Of a stretch of DNA of 11,037 nt, positions 6,932 to 11,037 are shown piece after piece. The stretch covers positions 1 through 11,037 of the forward strand of contig CALVVV010000040.1 in NCBI GenBank assembly GCA_944363995.1, given 5' to 3'. Source of the stretch: an uncultured Bacilli bacterium (GTDB lineage Bacteria; Bacillota_I; Bacilli_A; RF39; UBA660). The notes under the pieces were generated by a model. That model was not told the DNA's origin. It saw nothing but the letters and a program-made list of their open reading frames with translations, and did no database searches. Made by a program: the position numbers and the translations under genes. Numbering within the stretch: the stretch's first letter is position 1; every line of letters starts with the position of its first letter.

Positions 6932-8654
6932 TTTTCTCTCTCCTAATTTTTAAATTTATAATTCTATTTCCTATTTCCATTTTTTTTATTTCATCAGTTA
7001 CCTCATGTTGTTGTTTAGTTAATCGATTTATTTCGTCATCAATATTTTTTTCCTCAATGGCATTAATATAATCAATAATTAAATTGTTAGTGTATTCCTC
7101 TTTCAAATTTAATGTTTCAATTTCACCAACTACCTTTATCATCATATCATCTAACTCCGATAAGAAGTCTGCTTCATCAATATAACCTTGACTTTTATAA
7201 AAATAACTTATTTCATGAGCTAATAAACGATATTCTTTTGTAGGAAAATAAATGGCACGATTGTCAAACATTTTAATAACTTCTTCACTTCTTAACATAT
7301 AATAAAGTAAACTTAATTCAGCAAGTGTATACTTATTAGTTTTAACTTCTTTTTTAGGTTTAATTACTTTAACAACTTCTTGGGAAACTAATTTATCTCT
7401 TAAAAAATCAATTTCTAAATCTGTTTCTTGCGCTAATTTTTTTAAAGTTATTTCTTTTAAAATATCATCATCTAATTTATTTAATTGTGCAATTACTTCG
7501 TTAGCATATTTAGCTTTATCAACAGTTTGGGTCATATCTTTGTTGTTTTTTAAGTAACTTAATTTAAAATCCATAACACTAATTGGATTATTTATTTTTT
7601 CTAAAAATTTATCTTTACCATATTTTAGAATATATTCATCTGGATCCAAATCATCTTCTAATCTAACAATTTTAGGAACTATCTTAAAATTTAATAAAAT
7701 ATCACTACAAGCCATAGTTGCCTTAGCACCAGCTTTATCTCCATCAAAACAAATAATAACATTACTTGCTAATCTTCTTATAATATTAGCGTGTTCTTTT
7801 GTAAAAGCAGTTCCCAAAGTCGCAACCGCATTAGTTATTCCAACACTATAAGCTCTAATAACATCCATAAATCCTTCCATAATTATGACCGTATTTTTAA
7901 TTCTACATTCATTTTTAGCTTTAGCATAATTATAAATAAATTCACCTTTTTTAAATAAAACATGTTCTTTACTATTAATATACTTAGGCATATCACTATC
8001 ATAATAAATACGTCCACTATAACCTATTACTTTATTATTCATATCATGTAAAGGAAACATTATTCGATCATAAAAGAAATCATGAAATCCTTGGCTATCT
8101 TTAACAATTAATCCACTATCTATTAAATCTTTTTCCATAAAATTTTTTTTAGTTAACAAATTGGATAATGCTTTATTATTTTTTATAGCTAAACCAATTT
8201 CAAAAACTTTAATTAAATCATCCGTAATACCACGTTGATATAAATATTCTTTAGCAATTCGACCATATTGTGTATTAATATTGTTCAAATAAAATTTTTG
8301 ACCTAACTCATAAATTTTATAAATATCATTGTTTCTAACCTTTTTTGAAGTTTCTACATTAATTGAAAGATTAATACCAGCACTTTCAGCAACCATTTTG
8401 ACAGCTTCAATAAATGATATATGTTCATATTCTTTAATAAAATTAAAAACATTTCCAGTTTGATGACAAGAAAAACACGTAAAAATTTGTTTGTCAGGGG
8501 AAACACTCAAAGAAGGATCACCATCTTCATGAAATGGACACACACCAAAATAATTTTTTCCTTTTTTAGTTAATGGAATATACTTAGAAACTATATCAAC
8601 TATATCAACGCTATTTCGTATTTCAGTAATTTGTTCAGGTGTTAATTGTTTCAT
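6921..8654 (-). CDS. dnaG: DNA primase
   Basis: DnaG makes the RNA primers for Okazaki fragments and leading-strand starts, acting with the replicative helicase at the fork. The 577-residue product has the CHC2-type zinc finger (Cys39, His42, Cys60, Cys63). The RNA polymerase core contains CFDGDKAG (Asp304, Asp306), the TOPRIM glutamate Glu260 in VIIMEGFMDV, and LDPDEY about 30 residues later. The last 140 or so residues form a more variable helical domain expected to bind the helicase. The length is slightly under the roughly 600 of Bacillus. The start ATG has GAGGAGAAGG just upstream. The gene ends in TGA, evidence for the standard genetic code. It is first gene of dnaG-rpoD and divergent from a membrane-protein gene. 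Confidence 0.96.
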   Translation of the reverse strand: MKQLTPEQITEIRNSVDIVDIVSKYIPLTKKGKNYFGVCPFHEDGDPSLSVSPDKQIFTCFSCHQTGNVFNFIKEYEHISFIEAVKMVAESAGINLSINVETSKKVRNNDIYKIYELGQKFYLNNINTQYGRIAKEYLYQRGITDDLIKVFEIGLAIKNNKALSNLLTKKNFMEKDLIDSGLIVKDSQGFHDFFYDRIMFPLHDMNNKVIGYSGRIYYDSDMPKYINSKEHVLFKKGEFIYNYAKAKNECRIKNTVIIMEGFMDVIRAYSVGITNAVATLGTAFTKEHANIIRRLASNVIICFDGDKAGAKATMACSDILLNFKIVPKIVRLEDDLDPDEYILKYGKDKFLEKINNPISVMDFKLSYLKNNKDMTQTVDKAKYANEVIAQLNKLDDDILKEITLKKLAQETDLEIDFLRDKLVSQEVVKVIKPKKEVKTNKYTLAELSLLYYMLRSEEVIKMFDNRAIYFPTKEYRLLAHEISYFYKSQGYIDEADFLSELDDMMIKVVGEIETLNLKEEYTNNLIIDYINAIEEKNIDDEINRLTKQQHEVTDEIKKMEIGNRIINLKIRREKNVG

Positions 8655-8675
8655 ATCCTTCTCCTCTATTTATTA

Positions 8676-8704
8676 ATATACGACAAAAATAGGCATTTTC
8701 CTTT
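8676..8704 (-). promoter_or_regulatory. Candidate SigH-type promoter upstream of dnaG-rpoD
   Basis: No good TTGACA/TATAAT pair is visible before dnaG. On the minus strand AAAGGAAAA (8704-8696) fits the Bacillus SigH -35 pattern RnAGGAwWW. After 11 bases, GTCGTATAT (8684-8676) fits RnnGAATww with one mismatch. A SigH homologue is encoded nearby and its recognition helix resembles the Bacillus one. In Bacillus the sigA operon is known to have a SigH-dependent promoter. In such AT-rich DNA the match could be chance. Confidence 0.3.
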
Positions 8705-8758
8705 TTTTTAGTATATTTTTTTTAATTTTTTATATATTATCTAATAGGAAGTGATTTT

Positions 8759-9295
8759 ATGAAACTAAAAACAATAAAAATTATAGCATGTGTTTTAACT
8801 TTTTTGTTATGTTTTCCAATGCATTTTATATATGACTATTTTCCTAATTCTTTATTTAGCATTTTCTTTCCTGTCAATGAAAGTATATGGGAACACATGA
8901 AATTAATTTTTTCCTCTTATATATTTTATGGAATATTTGATTACCTTTTACTAAAAAAAAATAAAATTATATTTCATAATTTTTTTCTACAATTATTTAT
9001 AATTCCAATAATTGGTATTAGTATCTATTTGTTAATTTTTATCCCATTATATAATAAATTTGGTGAAAGTATGATTATCAGTATTAGTTTATTATTTTTA
9101 GTAATAATAATTGAACAATTTATTAGTTATTATCTTATTCAATATAAAAATATTAAATTTCAAAATATTATCGGCATTATCGGTATTATCATCTGTTATA
9201 TAATATTTGGCTATTTAACTTATCAGCCTTTAGAAAATTACTTATTTTTTGATATTCCTAATAGTAAATATGGTATTAATATTTATGTAAAATAA
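8759..9295 (+). CDS. DUF6512-like integral membrane protein
   Basis: The 178-residue product is almost entirely hydrophobic, with about five membrane helices (roughly 5-24, 50-66, 72-97, 103-125, 134-154). Between helices 1 and 2 lies FPVNESIWEHMKL (37-49), a signature I associate with the DUF6512 family of uncharacterised Firmicutes membrane proteins. The C-terminal LFFDIPNSKYGI also matches that pattern. Residues such as Asn40, Glu41, Trp44, Glu45 and His46 are polar and presumably functional, but no reaction is known. It starts at ATG with GGAAGTGA five bases upstream. It is the only complete plus-strand gene in the window, diverging from dnaG and converging on sigH with a four-base gap. 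It is even more AT-rich than its neighbours, through Ile/Phe/Leu codons. Family call is from memory of the motif. Confidence 0.8.
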   Translation: MKLKTIKIIACVLTFLLCFPMHFIYDYFPNSLFSIFFPVNESIWEHMKLIFSSYIFYGIFDYLLLKKNKIIFHNFFLQLFIIPIIGISIYLLIFIPLYNKFGESMIISISLLFLVIIIEQFISYYLIQYKNIKFQNIIGIIGIIICYIIFGYLTYQPLENYLFFDIPNSKYGINIYVK

Positions 9296-9324
9296 AACAC
9301 TATGTTTGCCGCATAATGTTTTTT
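9294..9324. terminator. Bidirectional terminator between the DUF6512-like gene and sigH
   Basis: AAAACACTATG (9294-9304) faces CATAATGTTTT (9312-9322) around a seven-base loop. Plus-strand RNA has one C-A mismatch and a TTTTTT tail to 9324. Minus-strand RNA replaces the mismatch by a G-U pair and continues TTTTATTTTA. One hairpin thus serves both converging genes, and most of it lies inside the last codons of sigH. Confidence 0.8.
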
Positions 9325-9899
9325 AATTTACTCTTAATTCTTTGCAATGCATTATCAATTGCCTTCGGTTCTTTTTTTAAAATGTCAGCAATTTCTCTAT
9401 AATTATAATTTTTTTTCTTTAAATCTAAAACTTGCCTTTCTAATTTAGTTAATTGTTGTTCCAATAAATTTAAAATATTTTGTTGATAATCATTATTTGT
9501 AATTTTAATATCAGGATTATTAGAATTATCAATTAAAAATTTTTCATAAGCTAGTGGATCTTCGTTTTCAATTGAAAGTGATTCATTTAAAATTTTATTT
9601 TTATTAGTTTTAGTACTTTTTGCTAAGGTATAAATTCTTCTTTCAATACACAACTTTGCATACGTACCAAAATTAGCTTTTTGATCATCCCTAAAAGAAT
9701 TAATTGCATCGTTTAATCCAAGCATACCTTCCTGAATTAAATCATTCAAATCAACTCCCCCACGACAAGATTTTATCATTTTTTTAGCAATATTAACAAT
9801 TAAAGGTCGATATTTATATAAAAGTATTTCATTAGCATCTTCATTACAGCTATAAATATATTCTAACAATTCATAATCATTAAAATTTTTATAATTCAT
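9300..9899 (-). CDS. sigH: SigH-like alternative sigma factor
   Basis: A sigma-70-family protein of 199 residues that resembles Bacillus SigH in length and motifs. Region 2 (about 24-98) contains KYRPLIVNIAKKM, DLIQEGMLGL (53-62) and an AKLCIERRIY segment. After a linker, region 4 (about 150-195) has LERQVLDL and AIDNALQRIKSKL (181-193), nearly the Bacillus recognition helix. In Bacillus, SigH serves entry into sporulation and competence; in non-sporulating relatives its target set is usually uncertain. The context is telling: it follows mrnC and rlmB as in Bacillus (mrnC-rlmB-yacP-sigH), here without yacP. The ribosome site AAGGAGG lies in the last codons of rlmB and its ATG is two bases after the rlmB stop region, so the two are coupled. 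Assignment as SigH rather than a generic minor sigma rests on region 4 and synteny. Confidence 0.88.
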   Translation of the reverse strand: MNYKNFNDYELLEYIYSCNEDANEILLYKYRPLIVNIAKKMIKSCRGGVDLNDLIQEGMLGLNDAINSFRDDQKANFGTYAKLCIERRIYTLAKSTKTNKNKILNESLSIENEDPLAYEKFLIDNSNNPDIKITNNDYQQNILNLLEQQLTKLERQVLDLKKKNYNYREIADILKKEPKAIDNALQRIKSKLKNIMRQT

Positions 9900-9900
9900 A

Positions 9901-10560
9901 CTACCTCCTTATTTCAAAAAGTATAATACCAGCAGCAACCGATGCATTTAAGCTATTGACAGTTCCATACATCGGAATACAGGCAATATAATCGCAAGAT
10001 TCTTTTACTAATCTACTCATGCCATTTCCTTCATTACCAATAATTATAACAATTTTACCACAATAGTCAAGTGTTTTATAATCGCTTCCCTCCATGTCAG
10101 TACCAATTACCCAATAACCTTGATTTTTTAAATACTTTAATGTCTGAACTAAATTGGTTACTTGATATATATTCATTTTGTCCAAACATCCAACACTTGT
10201 TTTCATAACAGTACTATTAATTTGGACACTGCGATCTCTTGGAATAATTATATCTTTGATACCTGCTGCTTCACAAGTTCTAATTATTGCTCCAAAATTA
10301 TGAGGATCTTCTAAATGATCCAACATAACTACAACATCATTTTTTAGCTCATTTATATCTTTATAATCATAATCAGCAATTTTTAAAACAATACCTTGAT
10401 GTACACCATCAACCATTTTATCTAATTTATCTTTTGCCACATAAACTATTGGTGCTTTTATTTTTTTTAATATTTCTTTATCTTTAAAATTATTTGCAAC
10501 ATAGACTTTTTCGATTTTACTATTGATTTCTTGCGCTACATTTTTACCATATACATACAT
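9901..10560 (-). CDS. rlmB: 23S rRNA 2'-O-methyltransferase RlmB (TrmH/SpoU family)
   Basis: A SPOUT-fold, S-adenosylmethionine-dependent enzyme expected to methylate the ribose of a guanosine in the 23S rRNA P loop (G2251 in E. coli). An N-terminal L30e-like RNA-binding part (about 1-60, starting MYVYGKNVAQEI) precedes the trefoil-knot domain. Motif 1, DPHNFGAIIRTCEAAG, is at 85-100 with catalytic Asn88 and Arg94. Motif 2, IIGNEGNGMS, is at 163-172, and motif 3, IPMYGTVNSLNASVAAGI, at 185-202. At 219 residues it is somewhat short for RlmB because of a compact N-terminal domain. The ATG lies 25 bases inside the end of mrnC with AGGAGA upstream. Family membership is certain; the exact target rests on the mrnC-rlmB synteny, and a tRNA Gm18 TrmH is the less likely alternative. 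Confidence 0.92.
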   Translation of the reverse strand: MYVYGKNVAQEINSKIEKVYVANNFKDKEILKKIKAPIVYVAKDKLDKMVDGVHQGIVLKIADYDYKDINELKNDVVVMLDHLEDPHNFGAIIRTCEAAGIKDIIIPRDRSVQINSTVMKTSVGCLDKMNIYQVTNLVQTLKYLKNQGYWVIGTDMEGSDYKTLDYCGKIVIIIGNEGNGMSRLVKESCDYIACIPMYGTVNSLNASVAAGIILFEIRR

Positions 10561-10919
10561 AATAATTCTCCTATTTCTTCTATTCTTTTATAATCCTTTT
10601 TTAAATATAAATAACCAATTATTGCTTCAAATCCGGTAGCATATTTATAAGTTACAATATCAGTATTTTTAGGATGAGAGTTAGTTTTATGATTTCTACC
10701 TCGATAAAATATTTCTAATTCTTCAGAAGACAATTTATTTTCTTCAATTAATTTAGTAACAAAATTGCATTGTCCTTTCGCACTTACATATTTAATCGCT
10801 TCTTTTTGTAATATATTTACTTTATTGATTCCTTGATTAATTAAATATTTTCTAATCATTATTTCAAAGACGCTATCTCCTAAATAGGCTAAAACTAAAA
10901 TATTTTTATCCAATTTCAT
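10536..10919 (-). CDS. mrnC: Mini-ribonuclease III
   Basis: Mini-III is an RNase III catalytic domain without a double-stranded-RNA-binding domain; in Bacillus it trims both ends of 23S rRNA precursor on the assembling 50S subunit. The 127-residue product shows the signature AYLGDSVFE (11-19, Asp15 in the metal site), YRGRNHKTNSHPKN (72-85) and YATGFEAIIGYLYL (93-106, Glu98). I chose ATG 10919, which aligns with the family start and has AGGA a few bases upstream. A TTG at 10931 would add four residues (MIGL) and lacks a ribosome site. It overlaps rbgA by 14 bases and rlmB by 25 bases, indicating a tightly coupled ribosome-maturation operon. In Bacillus the gene before mrnC is cysS, not rbgA. 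Confidence 0.93.
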   Translation of the reverse strand: MKLDKNILVLAYLGDSVFEIMIRKYLINQGINKVNILQKEAIKYVSAKGQCNFVTKLIEENKLSSEELEIFYRGRNHKTNSHPKNTDIVTYKYATGFEAIIGYLYLKKDYKRIEEIGELLCMYMVKM

Positions 10920-11037
10920 CAATCCTATCAAAAGTTATATTTTTAATATAACCATTTTTAATATCATTTATTATAACATTAATTACTTTATCATAATCAA
11001 CTTGTCCACCTTTAATTAAACAACCTCTTTTTTTACC
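10906..11037 (-). CDS. rbgA: Ribosome biogenesis GTPase RbgA/YlqF, C-terminal fragment
   Basis: Only the last 43 residues and the TAA stop are in the window; the gene continues past the right edge. They read GKKRGCLIKGG, then QVDYDKVINVIINDIKNGY, and end near FDRIDEIG. The RGCL-x2-GG-x3-YDK-x6-DI pattern matches the C-terminal tail of Bacillus RbgA (YlqF). RbgA is a circularly permuted GTPase needed for late 50S subunit assembly, but its GTPase domain is not visible here. The stop lies 14 bases inside mrnC, whose product acts on 23S rRNA in the same assembly pathway. This small overlap and shared role support the call. It is not the C terminus of cysS, the Bacillus neighbour. Confidence 0.8.
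   Translation of the reverse strand, partial: GKKRGCLIKGGQVDYDKVINVIINDIKNGYIKNITFDRIDEIG

Noticed and set aside
8659..8690. TTGTCG/TATATT on the minus strand as a SigA promoter for dnaG
   Set aside because: The two elements are adjacent rather than 16-18 bases apart, and no TTGACA-like hexamer lies at the right distance from TATATT.
8702..8731. Runs of T (8702-8709, 8716-8723, 8726-8731) as a terminator or phased curved-DNA element
   Set aside because: No stem precedes them, and centre spacings of about 14 and 9 bases are not helically phased. They look like ordinary AT-rich divergent intergenic sequence.
10920..10931. TTG start adding four residues to mini-RNase III
   Set aside because: No Shine-Dalgarno upstream, while ATG 10919 has AGGA at suitable distance and fits the family start.

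Overview
The window comes from a very AT-rich Gram-positive-type genome of the low-GC Bacilli/Tenericutes kind. The informational proteins are Firmicutes-like: S12 is about 137 residues, DnaG and SigA sit together, and mini-RNase III, RlmB and SigH are adjacent as in Bacillus. Shine-Dalgarno sites are strong (AAGGAGG). Tryptophans I checked are TGG and dnaG ends in TGA, so the code is standard (table 11), not the Mycoplasma code. A gut-type uncultured Bacilli lineage such as RF39 would fit, but the sequence alone does not settle this. Nearly every gene is on the minus strand, so transcription runs right to left. There is no CRISPR array, insertion sequence, tRNA or rRNA, and no gene-free stretch over 300 bases. 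The longest gap (4382-4610) holds the str promoter and leader.

Layout in order of transcription: (1) The right edge (11037 to 9300) is a compact operon: 3' end of rbgA (50S assembly GTPase), mrnC (mini-RNase III), rlmB (23S rRNA methyltransferase) and a SigH-like sigma factor. Genes overlap or abut, and the operon ends in a bidirectional hairpin terminator. (2) Converging on it from the plus strand is a five-helix membrane protein of the DUF6512 type (8759-9295). (3) Divergent from that is dnaG-rpoD (8654-5855), primase and the housekeeping sigma factor, with an 11-base overlap and a terminator hairpin on the rpoD stop codon. (4) A strong TTGACA/TAAAAT promoter then drives a two-gene unit (5758-4611): an NrtR-like regulator with a degenerate NUDIX domain and a winged helix, coupled by TAATG to an unrecognised single-pass membrane protein. 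(5) The str operon rpsL-rpsG-fusA-tuf (4381-141) follows, with its own TTGACA promoter and a hairpin-bearing leader. tuf has a second promoter and a clear terminator. The left edge shows a plus-strand terminator for a gene lying outside the window.

The window is mostly core translation, replication-initiation and transcription machinery. The less ordinary parts are the NrtR-like regulator with its coupled membrane protein and possible operator, a non-proline residue at a near-invariant position of S12, the rearranged rbgA-mrnC junction, a possible SigH-type promoter before dnaG-rpoD, and the structured str leader. I found no convincing wholly new system.
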